Below, piece by piece: positions 1-7,744 of a stretch of DNA of 9,729 bases; within the stretch, counting starts at the first letter, position 1, and every line of letters starts with the position of its first letter. Below the pieces are notes generated by a model. It saw nothing but the letters and a program-made list of their open reading frames with translations. It was not told where the DNA came from and searched no databases. The stretch covers positions 1 to 9,729 of the forward strand of contig QNZR01000022.1 in NCBI GenBank assembly GCA_003978475.1. The letters run 5' to 3'. A program made the translations under genes and the position numbers. This stretch comes from Sulfurimonas sp. GTDB taxonomy: Bacteria > Campylobacterota > Campylobacteria > Campylobacterales > Sulfurimonadaceae.

Positions 1-1999
1 TCTCAAGACCCAGAGCATTGGCAAGATCATTAAGTTCATACCCGTCATAATCCAGTGCGGCATTGGTCGGATTGACACGCTTGTTGATACTTGTCAAAGT
101 GCCTTCTTGCTGATTTATTGCCGGCATATCCAGGTCACCGTCACCCAGAGCGCTAAGTGTAAAGTCACCCCGGACGTTGTATCCAATAGTGTAACTTCCA
201 ATATCATCGTCCAGATCACAAATCAGTGATACCCCCAGCGTATTGGTCAATGTCGGAATCATCACCAGCTTAAACGCACTGTATTTCTCAATTAAGGCAC
301 ACAAACGGGCAATATTTCTGGCATTGGGGTGGGTATAGCAGTCCGGACCGATAATCAGAGAAAAATCACTGGCTTTTTTCAAAAATTTGGCAAGAGCCTC
401 CTGAAAGTTTTCCGGAGCACCGACCATTTCCAGTAGGGCATTGCTTTCAACTTCTACCTCTTTTTCTACCTTTTTGGCTACCATTTTTTTGACTTCTTCA
501 GTCACTTCTTTCTCTTCTGCGGTCTCTTCATCGACAACAATTTTGGTCACACGCTCTATTATTTCTTCTTTAACGGTTTCGGTCACCATCACCATTTTTT
601 TGCTGTGGAAACGCTCCAGATAGCTTACGACCTCTTGCGGCAGTGCCTTTTTATCGGCAAAAAGATCTAAAATCAGATACAGTACTGTCTCTTCCTGCAG
701 TGGCGCATGGTTGATGCTCATCACATTTTTACCCAATCCCTCAATGACCGGATCGGCAACCGGATGAAAGTAGAGTCCGGCACCTTTATTCATTTTCATT
801 GAATTATTAAAAGCATATCGTGCATTGGGGTTGTCACTCTTGAGTGCCGTACCGACCGAAATGACAAAATTCGCATCATGCGTCTCTTTTAAATCACTGC
901 CATAGAGTGCGGTACCGCTAATAGCGCTGTAAGCGGCTAGAAAATCCTGAAACGACTTGGCCTCCGGATTGACCAGACGGTATCCTCGCGCCTCTTTCAG
1001 ACGCTGTAAAATAAGCGCTTCTTCATTGGTGATCGTCGAAGTAAACCGAATGGTATCGGCCTTCCCAAAGGCACTGAGTGCTTTTGTAAACGCCGCGTCA
1101 TCTTTGCTTACGTTGCGATTCTCATAATCAAAACCGTACCGTCCTGCTCCACAAAGTGACACGTAGTTCCACTCATTCATCACACGATAGATTTTATTAC
1201 TGCTGTTTTCAATGCTCTCATGTTTCACATCATATGAGATTTGGCATCCGGCACTACAGTGTCCGCAGGTTGCCGGAATTTGTGTTAATTCCCAGGCATT
1301 GGATCTATACATAAACTCGGTATCGACCAATGCACCGACCGGACAAACCGCAGCACATTCACCACAGCTGGTACAATCAAGCATTGCCTCACCGGAGGTC
1401 AGGCCAATTACCGATTTATTGAGTTTATTCCACATGGCATACGCATCTTTGGGCATGCTCTCTTTGTAGGTAGCATCAAGCGGATCAGAACCTCGCGGTA
1501 CGGTTTTCAATGAGGTATCGCCAATCATATCTTTACAGACCGTCACACACCGCTCACACACAATACATAGACCCGGATCATAATGAATATGTCCCCAGTC
1601 GATGGCTGCCCGCTCGACATCTTTAATAGCATACGACTGCGCATCAACTCCGAGTTCCAGAGTATAATTCTGAAGTTCACACTCTCCGGACTGATCGCAC
1701 ACACCGCATTGAAGCGGATGATTGACATCATACACTTCCATAATTGAACGACGTTCCTGCTCAATATTCTCGGTTGATGTTACAATCTCCATACCTTCTT
1801 TGGCCTTGGCATTACAGGCATACACCTGCTTACCGTCAGCCTCTACAAGACAGATACGACACGCCAATGTCGGACTGCATCGCGTCAAATAGCAGATCGC
1901 CGGAATAAATATACCGTTTGCCCGTGCGGCATTGAGTATGAATTCACCCTCTTGCGTCTGTATCTTCTGACCGTCAATAGTAATTGTTATTGTACTCAT
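1..1999 (-). CDS. nuoG: NADH-quinone oxidoreductase subunit G, second copy (3' end outside window)
   Basis: This is a second NuoG-type iron-sulfur subunit of Complex I, expected in the peripheral arm and carrying electrons from the input flavoprotein toward NuoB. The frame is open from the ATG at 1999 to the window edge, giving 666 visible residues; the C-terminus is missing. Cluster ligands seen: [2Fe-2S] C36, C47, C50, C62 (an extra C41 lies nearby); His-ligated [4Fe-4S] H94, C98, C101, C107; two ferredoxin-type sets C145/C148/C151/C155 and C209/C212/C215/C219; an N7-type set C245/C248/C252/C283. A molybdopterin-oxidoreductase-like domain follows. It starts 2 bases after the stop of nuoG copy 1, with which it shares many blocks (for example ITNEEA, NTLGVSL, INQQEG versus LNQQEG), so the two are paralogues. 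Compared with copy 1 it has about 24 extra residues between the ferredoxin motifs and a charged insert at about residues 467-525. The function as NuoG is secure; what copy 2 does differently is unknown. Confidence 0.93.
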   Translation of the reverse strand, partial: MSTITITIDGQKIQTQEGEFILNAARANGIFIPAICYLTRCSPTLACRICLVEADGKQVYACNAKAKEGMEIVTSTENIEQERRSIMEVYDVNHPLQCGVCDQSGECELQNYTLELGVDAQSYAIKDVERAAIDWGHIHYDPGLCIVCERCVTVCKDMIGDTSLKTVPRGSDPLDATYKESMPKDAYAMWNKLNKSVIGLTSGEAMLDCTSCGECAAVCPVGALVDTEFMYRSNAWELTQIPATCGHCSAGCQISYDVKHESIENSSNKIYRVMNEWNYVSLCGAGRYGFDYENRNVSKDDAAFTKALSAFGKADTIRFTSTITNEEALILQRLKEARGYRLVNPEAKSFQDFLAAYSAISGTALYGSDLKETHDANFVISVGTALKSDNPNARYAFNNSMKMNKGAGLYFHPVADPVIEGLGKNVMSINHAPLQEETVLYLILDLFADKKALPQEVVSYLERFHSKKMVMVTETVKEEIIERVTKIVVDEETAEEKEVTEEVKKMVAKKVEKEVEVESNALLEMVGAPENFQEALAKFLKKASDFSLIIGPDCYTHPNARNIARLCALIEKYSAFKLVMIPTLTNTLGVSLICDLDDDIGSYTIGYNVRGDFTLSALGDGDLDMPAINQQEGTLTSINKRVNPTNAALDYDGYELNDLANALGLE
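480..602 (-). repeat. 12-bp direct repeats bordering the charged insert of nuoG copy 2
   Basis: ACCATTTTTTTG (plus strand) occurs at 480-491 and again at 591-602, exactly 111 bases (37 codons) apart and in the same frame. Both copies encode KKMV (residues 467-470 and 504-507) and each contains an A7 run in the coding strand. They lie within the Glu/Lys/Val-rich insert that copy 1 lacks. Confidence 0.7.
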
Positions 2000-2001
2000 A
2001 T

Positions 2002-4254
2002 TCAACTACCTACCTTCATAATTTTTACCTTTTCAAACCGATACTGACCATCAAGTACTTCCAGGGGAAGATCAAATGTCGGATGTAATGCCACGGTTCC
2101 TTTGAGAGTCTCATCAACTCTAAAATGACGTATAACCTTATGTGCCCGCAGCGCTATCTCCACCTGATCACCATCTGATATTTTAGCAGCAACGGCAAAT
2201 TGCGGTGAGCCTACCAAAGCCCGATCTTCCTCATCGGAATGATATGCCGTATAACTGTTGAACTGGCGCACCGGCTCACAATGGTACACTACCGTACCGT
2301 TAAATTCCGGCAGCTCATCAATATCCTGAAGGGGAGTCACCCTCACATCGGCAATATGACGTGTGCTCAGATAATATCCCCGAACATCATCACCAAGCGG
2401 GGTATAAAAGTTTTCCAATGCATCAAAAACGACTGCCTGAAATCCTTTGGACTCCGGTAATTTACATGTATAATCCACAGTCTCTCGTGCGACAACGCCT
2501 ACTGCCGATGCCAAATCATTAAGCGTACTTCCCTCAAAACCTACGGCGACATTAATCGGCAATACCTGTTTGTCCACAGACGTTACGGTACCTTCTTGCT
2601 GGTTCAGTGCGGGAACACTGAAGTCTCGTGCTCCCGATGAGGCAATCACAAAGTCTCCTTGAGCGTTATAACCGACTACTGAAGCCGTCTGCTCGTCAGC
2701 GTCAAGATCACACAGCAATGATACGCCCAGCGTATTGACATGCTTGGGAACAATCATGACACGAAAATCACTATGCATCGCAATGAGTCCGATCAGTTTG
2801 GCAATATTATGGCTTTGGGGGTGAGACAGAAGATCCGAACCGACAATCAATGTTTTTTTTGTCGATCTCGCAAAAGCATTCATCATTAACGAGATCTCTT
2901 CTTCACCGACATTGGATTCGGCACTCAAATAACCCTCATCGAGTTGATCGAGTATGTTTTTGTCTTCGGTATCCAGGTCGGCATCTTGCAGTAATGCCAA
3001 AGCAAGCAGTGCTACTACACCCTCTTCTGTTCCGACTTCATATTTTACAAACTGCGTGATCGTATTTTGCATCAGGGTGTCTTCAAGCGGATGCATATAG
3101 CTGATTTTTGCGCCATGATGACGTGCCGCCTCCGTCATGGCATAACGCACTCCCGGATTATCGGTACTAATGCGTGATCCTATCATGATAATGGCATCAC
3201 TCGCTTTAATATCTGCCAGTGAAGCGCCATAATGAAGCTGCTTGCTTTTCATGGTATATGCGCGCATAAATTCCTGAAAATGTCGTGCATCTTCATTGTA
3301 AAGTTTAATACCCAGTGTCTCTTTGAGCTTTTGGAGTATCCATGCTTCTTCGTTAGTAATAACGGAGCTAAAACGAATTGCCTCACAGCTGCGTAGCGCG
3401 TCTGTCGCTTGAGAAAAATCGGCAGTATCTCGTGATGTATCGGCAGTAAAGTCAAAATGAAAACGTCCCGCACCGCAAAGGGTGGCAACCTCAAAATTGT
3501 TACTCACGCGGTAGATACTCTCCTGTCCGACACTGGCAGCACCGCCGGTTTTGATTTCATATTCCAAAGCACATCCCGCAGAACAGTGGGCACAGGTTGA
3601 AGGAATGCGTGAGAGCTCCCAGGCATTGGCCCGATACTGAAACTCACTGCTGACCAGCGCACCGACCGGACACACCGCAATACACTCACCGCAAAACGTA
3701 CAATCAAGTTCATCGCTGTTTTTAGGAATAATGGTCGATTTATAGCCACCGAATTGAACCTCAATGGCATCATCACCAATAATCTCATTACAGACATGCA
3801 CACACTTCTCACATAAAATACACAAACTCGGATCATAATGAATCAACCCCCAGTTTTTAATCTCGCGGGCTTGATCTTTTGCACTAAAATGTTGTCTGTC
3901 AATACCAAACTCAAGTGTCTTGTTTTGCAGATCACACTCACCTGATTTGTCGCATACACCGCATTCTAAAGGGTGATTGACATCATACATGCGCATAATA
4001 TTGACTCGCTCAGTCTCCAAAAGCTCACTATGGGTCGTAACAGACAAACCCTCTGTCGGCGGTGTCTGGCAGCTTAAAACAAAACCCTCGACACCTTCGG
4101 CTTCAACCACACACATACGACACGACGCACACGGAGTTGTTTTGGAAAGATAGCACATGGTCGGAATATAAATTCCTTCACGGCGTGCGACATTGAGAAT
4201 GGTCTCCCCTCTGGCAGCTTCAACATCACGACCATCAATTGTAAATGTTATCAT
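2002..4254 (-). CDS. nuoG: NADH-quinone oxidoreductase subunit G, first copy
   Basis: This 750-residue protein is the complete NuoG-type subunit of the Complex I peripheral arm. It relays electrons through a chain of iron-sulfur clusters. Visible ligands: [2Fe-2S] N1b type C34, C45, C48, C62; His-ligated [4Fe-4S] H94, C98, C101, C107; ferredoxin-type sets C145/C148/C151/C155 and C185/C188/C191/C195 (the latter followed by PVGAL); N7 type C221/C224/C228/C260. Residues from about 270 to the end resemble the molybdopterin oxidoreductase fold that NuoG keeps without its cofactor. Copies such as E. coli NuoG keep only CxxCxxC plus one distal Cys in the middle region, so here one extra cluster looks possible. 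The ATG is preceded by a strong GAGGAGG ribosome-binding site overlapping the stop region of the upstream gene. The spacing is 10 bases to the nuoF-slot gene and 2 bases to nuoG copy 2. Confidence 0.96.
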   Translation of the reverse strand: MITFTIDGRDVEAARGETILNVARREGIYIPTMCYLSKTTPCASCRMCVVEAEGVEGFVLSCQTPPTEGLSVTTHSELLETERVNIMRMYDVNHPLECGVCDKSGECDLQNKTLEFGIDRQHFSAKDQAREIKNWGLIHYDPSLCILCEKCVHVCNEIIGDDAIEVQFGGYKSTIIPKNSDELDCTFCGECIAVCPVGALVSSEFQYRANAWELSRIPSTCAHCSAGCALEYEIKTGGAASVGQESIYRVSNNFEVATLCGAGRFHFDFTADTSRDTADFSQATDALRSCEAIRFSSVITNEEAWILQKLKETLGIKLYNEDARHFQEFMRAYTMKSKQLHYGASLADIKASDAIIMIGSRISTDNPGVRYAMTEAARHHGAKISYMHPLEDTLMQNTITQFVKYEVGTEEGVVALLALALLQDADLDTEDKNILDQLDEGYLSAESNVGEEEISLMMNAFARSTKKTLIVGSDLLSHPQSHNIAKLIGLIAMHSDFRVMIVPKHVNTLGVSLLCDLDADEQTASVVGYNAQGDFVIASSGARDFSVPALNQQEGTVTSVDKQVLPINVAVGFEGSTLNDLASAVGVVARETVDYTCKLPESKGFQAVVFDALENFYTPLGDDVRGYYLSTRHIADVRVTPLQDIDELPEFNGTVVYHCEPVRQFNSYTAYHSDEEDRALVGSPQFAVAAKISDGDQVEIALRAHKVIRHFRVDETLKGTVALHPTFDLPLEVLDGQYRFEKVKIMKVGS

Positions 4255-4264
4255 ATTGCCCTCC

Positions 4265-6262
4265 TCAATGTGCTACCATCGCAATATAGTAACAACGCAT
4301 ACAGCGATCTGCTTCACTCAGTGCTTCTTCCTGGGTAAACCCGAGATTGACTTCGTTATTGTTATCTTTACGAATATCTACATGTAATTTTTCACTCACC
4401 TGACGCGGCAACCCGGCAAGCCATCCGCTTACCGTCTCTTTTTTGTTATACACTTTCATCTTTCGCAGATGATCTTCCATAATCTCATCGTCCGTCAAGG
4501 TGATCTTGCCGCCGTTTTGGACATAACGGCTAATCACCGATGCCGCACGCTTCGCCTGACCAACGGCGTTAACAATGGTCATAGGACCATATTCACAATC
4601 ACCGGCGGCAAAAATACCCTTTCGTGAGGTCATATAATCTTTACCGTTGGTAAGAATTGTCGCCCACGAGGTCATCTCCAACTCCCACTCCGGGGGTAAC
4701 AGATCGAGATCGGCACTTTGAGATACGGCGGGAATCAGGAAATCAACCTCCTTGCTAAAACCGCCACCTTCTATTTTTACCAGCTGTGCACGACCACCGT
4801 CCGGGTCAGGCACCAGTTCAAAACGGTCAAAATCAAGAGATTTTAATACGTCGTTCTCATCATTCATGCGACTTACCGCCGAGTGAAAAATAAACTCAAC
4901 ACCCTCTTCGACCGCTTCATGATACTCTTCATAGGTCGTATTGCGAATAATCGTCTTTTCATCCCGGCGATAAATCATAATGACTTTTTTGGCATTGGCA
5001 CGAATCGAACAACGCACCACGTCCATTGAGGTAAATCCACCCCCGACACACACAACGGTTTTACCGGTTAAATCAACATTCTCGCCAATGCCGTATTTTT
5101 CCCAGAGGTTGACTTGATCGAGCATCTCAATAGCCCCCCAGTACCCCTCAATTTCAGGACGTTCATTCTCACAACGCACTTTTTTGGAGAGTCGCGTACC
5201 CACAGCAATCATCACGGCATCGTACTCTTTTTCAAATTGGCGCATCATATCAGCATTAACCCGGGTATTGGTAAAAAAGTTCACCCCCAAATCTTTTACC
5301 GCCTCAATGTCTTGATTGTATTTATCTATGGGCATGCGGTATTCGGGAACACCGACAGCCACTTCACCGCCTAGCACCGGCAAATCTTCATACACATCGA
5401 CATCAATCCCCTCCAGTGCCAAATAGTATGCTGTTGTCAAACCGGCCGGACCGGCACCAATGACACAGACACGTTTTCCGATTGAAGGCTTCTTCTGTGC
5501 CGGATGGAAAAAGTTAAATCCATGATCGGTCTCATAATCCGCACCCAAACGCTTGAGTTCCATAATAGAAATCGGTGAGTCAAGATTGGCACGACGGCAC
5601 TCATCTTCACACGGATGCGGACAGACACGACCACAGGTATGTGCCAAAGGCATGGTCTGACGGGTCGCTTTAAGCGAATCATCAAAACGTAAGTCTCTCA
5701 CCCCTTCAATATAACCCGGAATATCGACGTGAGCCGGGCACGCATCGGTACACGGTGCCGTAATTTTGGCAATATAGTTAATCTCTTCATTGTAATGTTT
5801 CGATGCCGCCTGTTCGGTAATACACGTCATAAAATCATCTTCAAAATGTTGCATCAAATCCAAAAGAGGATTGGGTACCGTTTTACCAATTTCACATTTG
5901 GATGTTGTCTGCATGGTTTGGGCAACCTCTTTCAGATGCGCCAAATCTTCCATGCTTCCCTCACCGCGAGCAATCTTATCGAGCAGATCAAAAAGAATGC
6001 GTCCGCCCCAGCGACCCGGTGCACATCTACCGCAGGCTTCGGAATAGACCTGATACTGCGCTGCATACTCCGTTGCCAAACGCACGACGTCCACATCTTC
6101 ATGAAACAACGCAACCCCGTCCCAGCCTATAAAGGCCTTGGAATCGGCATGCTCATTATACTGCTGTGGCAGCTTGTATGCTGACTCTTCCCACGCATCT
6201 TCAGGCTTGCCAAAATTGTTAATTGCTTCGCCTCTCCATGTGGAAAAATAGACTTTACTCAC
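4265..6262 (-). CDS. NuoF-slot FAD/iron-sulfur NAD(P)-type oxidoreductase (NuoF N3-like motif fused to GltD-like module)
   Basis: This 665-residue protein occupies the place of NuoF and is the probable electron entry subunit. Residues 70-145 resemble the C-terminal iron-sulfur part of NuoF: ACGRCAPGR at 76-84 followed by C123 and an HFEDDF segment. The third Cys of the usual CxxCxPC motif is Gly83. Residues 165-240 resemble the iron-sulfur N-domain of the glutamate synthase small subunit (C171, C175, C210, C214, C218, C222). Residues 265-291 hold an FAD-binding GAGPAG motif, 403-433 a second nucleotide-binding GGG motif ending in YRRDE, and 551-556 the FAAGDC motif typical of this flavoprotein family. 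A C-terminal RCMRC gives C654 and C657. The FMN/NADH-binding glycine-rich domain of true NuoF is absent. The start is GTG with GAGGAA upstream. By family it should oxidise NAD(P)H, or exchange electrons with ferredoxin or flavodoxin; the real donor cannot be read from the sequence. Confidence 0.88.
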   Translation of the reverse strand: MSKVYFSTWRGEAINNFGKPEDAWEESAYKLPQQYNEHADSKAFIGWDGVALFHEDVDVVRLATEYAAQYQVYSEACGRCAPGRWGGRILFDLLDKIARGEGSMEDLAHLKEVAQTMQTTSKCEIGKTVPNPLLDLMQHFEDDFMTCITEQAASKHYNEEINYIAKITAPCTDACPAHVDIPGYIEGVRDLRFDDSLKATRQTMPLAHTCGRVCPHPCEDECRRANLDSPISIMELKRLGADYETDHGFNFFHPAQKKPSIGKRVCVIGAGPAGLTTAYYLALEGIDVDVYEDLPVLGGEVAVGVPEYRMPIDKYNQDIEAVKDLGVNFFTNTRVNADMMRQFEKEYDAVMIAVGTRLSKKVRCENERPEIEGYWGAIEMLDQVNLWEKYGIGENVDLTGKTVVCVGGGFTSMDVVRCSIRANAKKVIMIYRRDEKTIIRNTTYEEYHEAVEEGVEFIFHSAVSRMNDENDVLKSLDFDRFELVPDPDGGRAQLVKIEGGGFSKEVDFLIPAVSQSADLDLLPPEWELEMTSWATILTNGKDYMTSRKGIFAAGDCEYGPMTIVNAVGQAKRAASVISRYVQNGGKITLTDDEIMEDHLRKMKVYNKKETVSGWLAGLPRQVSEKLHVDIRKDNNNEVNLGFTQEEALSEADRCMRCYYIAMVAH

Positions 6263-6276
6263 CTTCAGTTCCTCGA

Positions 6277-6501
6277 CTATTTTTTAACAACAATGGTCCA
6301 GTCGACCTCATTGAATTTTAAAGAGTTCATCAGTTCATAGCCGGACTCTTTAACTATATCAGCACTACCTTGTATCGGTGTGAAATCCCCTATTTCAAAG
6401 AGAAAAATCAGCACCTCTTCACTGCCTGCCTCACTCTCTAAAATCTCTTTCATCCGGTCGTAAAAATTCTCTTTTAAATGTCGTAAATCATATCGTTTCA
6501 T
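6277..6501 (-). CDS. Small NuoE-slot protein, Complex I-associated
   Basis: This 74-residue protein sits exactly where nuoE would be, between nuoD (11 bases away) and the nuoF-slot gene (14 bases away). It is much shorter than true NuoE (about 160 residues), has no cysteine at all, and so cannot carry the NuoE [2Fe-2S] cluster. It has no signal peptide or membrane segment. The N-terminal third is a charged, helix-like stretch; the middle (VLIFLFEIGDF) is hydrophobic and strand-like. Campylobacter and Helicobacter nuo operons are known to carry a comparable short gene in this slot (Cj1575c and HP1264), and this looks like the same family. The ATG is preceded by GGGAG directly after the nuoD stop. 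A role in attaching the input flavoprotein to the NuoBCD module is only an inference. Confidence 0.85.
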   Translation of the reverse strand: MKRYDLRHLKENFYDRMKEILESEAGSEEVLIFLFEIGDFTPIQGSADIVKESGYELMNSLKFNEVDWTIVVKK

Positions 6502-6512
6502 TTACCTGCTCC

Positions 6513-7739
6513 CTATCTGTCGACTTCGCCGAATACGATGTTCGTCGTACCGATAATTGACACTACATCCGGAATATAGTGACCCGGAAGCAGATCTGTC
6601 AGTATCCCCGTGTGCCAGAATGACGGTGCCCGCAACTTCAAACGATACGGATAGGGTCCGCCTTGGGAATTAATATAATACCCCAGCTCTCCTTTAGGAG
6701 ATTCGGTAGCAACATATACCTCACCCACCGGCGGACGCATCCCCTGTGTTACCAATACAAAGTGCTGCATCAATGAGTAATTCTGTGTCATAATATCAAG
6801 CTTTGGTGCCGAAATATATTGTGGTGCATGCGCCATCAACTCTGTTGAGGTCTCAGCATACATATCCATCACCTGATAGAGAATTTTCGCCGACTCGCGC
6901 ATCTCCATCATGTAAAGCTTATAGCGAGCATAGTTGTCACATTTGTCCGATACGGGAATATCGAAATCCACTTCGTCGTAGAGCTCATACGGCTCCTCTT
7001 TGCGAATGTCCCATGCAACGCCCGAAGCCCGCAACATCGGTCCGGTACATCCCCACGAAAGTGCCAACTCGGTCGGAATAACTCCGACCTCTTCCATACG
7101 CATCTGCCAAATGCGATTGGTATCGAGCAGATCCTCATAGTCTTTAATGTTCTGAGGCAATTTATCCAGAAATTTTTTCAGATCCGGAAGAAACGTATCG
7201 GGAATATCCAAAGGGACACCGCCAATACGAATGGCAGAGTGCGTCAAACGCGCACCACAATAATCTTCAACCAGATCCATAAGATATTCACGTTCACGAA
7301 ATGCATACAGGAAAACGGTCATGGCACCGATATCCAGAGCTGTCGTTGCCAACCAGAAAAGATGAGAAATCAGACGGTTGATCTCCAGAAGCATCATACG
7401 AATCACTTTGGCACGTCGCGGTACCTCAAGCCCGATAAGTTTCTCGACTGCCAAAGCAAAGCCGTAGTTGTTGGAACTTGATGCAATATAATCCATACGA
7501 TCTGTTGTTGGCATAAATTCATTGTATATCATATTTTCTGCCATCTTCTCCATACCCCGATGAAGGTATCCGATATCCGGATGCGCTTTGACGACCTGCT
7601 CCTGCTGTAAGTGAAGCATCAAACGCAACTGACCGTGAGCCGAGGGGTGTTGCGGACCAAAGTTGAGTATAAGCTCATTGTCTTTACGATCAAAGTTGAT
7701 ATTTTCGAAAAATGGACGTAATCTATTTTTTACTTGCAT
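6513..7739 (-). CDS. nuoD: NADH-quinone oxidoreductase subunit D
   Basis: This is the 49-kDa subunit of Complex I, which with NuoB forms the quinone-reduction site at the membrane interface. It has 408 residues, the normal length for an unfused NuoD. It shows the family hallmarks GPQHPSAHG at 28-36, IGYLHRGMEK at 56-65, RMDY at 81-84, and the C-terminus IIGTTNIVFGEVDR. By alignment with Thermus Nqo4, His35 and Tyr84 correspond to the quinone-headgroup ligands. The NiFe-hydrogenase metal cysteines are absent, as expected for the family. It starts at ATG 5 bases after the nuoC stop; the ribosome-binding site (AGGTAGG) overlaps that stop. Unlike in E. coli it is not fused to NuoC. Confidence 0.98.
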   Translation of the reverse strand: MQVKNRLRPFFENINFDRKDNELILNFGPQHPSAHGQLRLMLHLQQEQVVKAHPDIGYLHRGMEKMAENMIYNEFMPTTDRMDYIASSSNNYGFALAVEKLIGLEVPRRAKVIRMMLLEINRLISHLFWLATTALDIGAMTVFLYAFREREYLMDLVEDYCGARLTHSAIRIGGVPLDIPDTFLPDLKKFLDKLPQNIKDYEDLLDTNRIWQMRMEEVGVIPTELALSWGCTGPMLRASGVAWDIRKEEPYELYDEVDFDIPVSDKCDNYARYKLYMMEMRESAKILYQVMDMYAETSTELMAHAPQYISAPKLDIMTQNYSLMQHFVLVTQGMRPPVGEVYVATESPKGELGYYINSQGGPYPYRLKLRAPSFWHTGILTDLLPGHYIPDVVSIIGTTNIVFGEVDR

Positions 7740-7744
7740 AATGC

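Noticed and set aside
480..602. Phase variation of nuoG copy 2 through the A7 tracts
   Set aside because: Seven-base A runs are short for regular slippage and arise easily from Lys-Lys-Met codons; kept only as a low-level point in the repeat finding.
441..623. A 60-codon Ser/Thr-rich frame on the plus strand
   Set aside because: It is the antisense of the Glu/Lys/Val-rich insert of nuoG copy 2; its Ser/Thr bias is simply the complement of that composition.
1..1999. A frameshifted or pseudogene state of nuoG copy 2
   Set aside because: Translation by hand from 1999 to base 2 gives 666 uninterrupted codons with all cluster ligands in place; it is only cut by the window edge.
5729..6184. A 151-codon open frame on the plus strand
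   Set aside because: It lies wholly antisense to the well-supported nuoF-slot gene, whose motifs are clear, and has no ribosome-binding site or recognisable domain.
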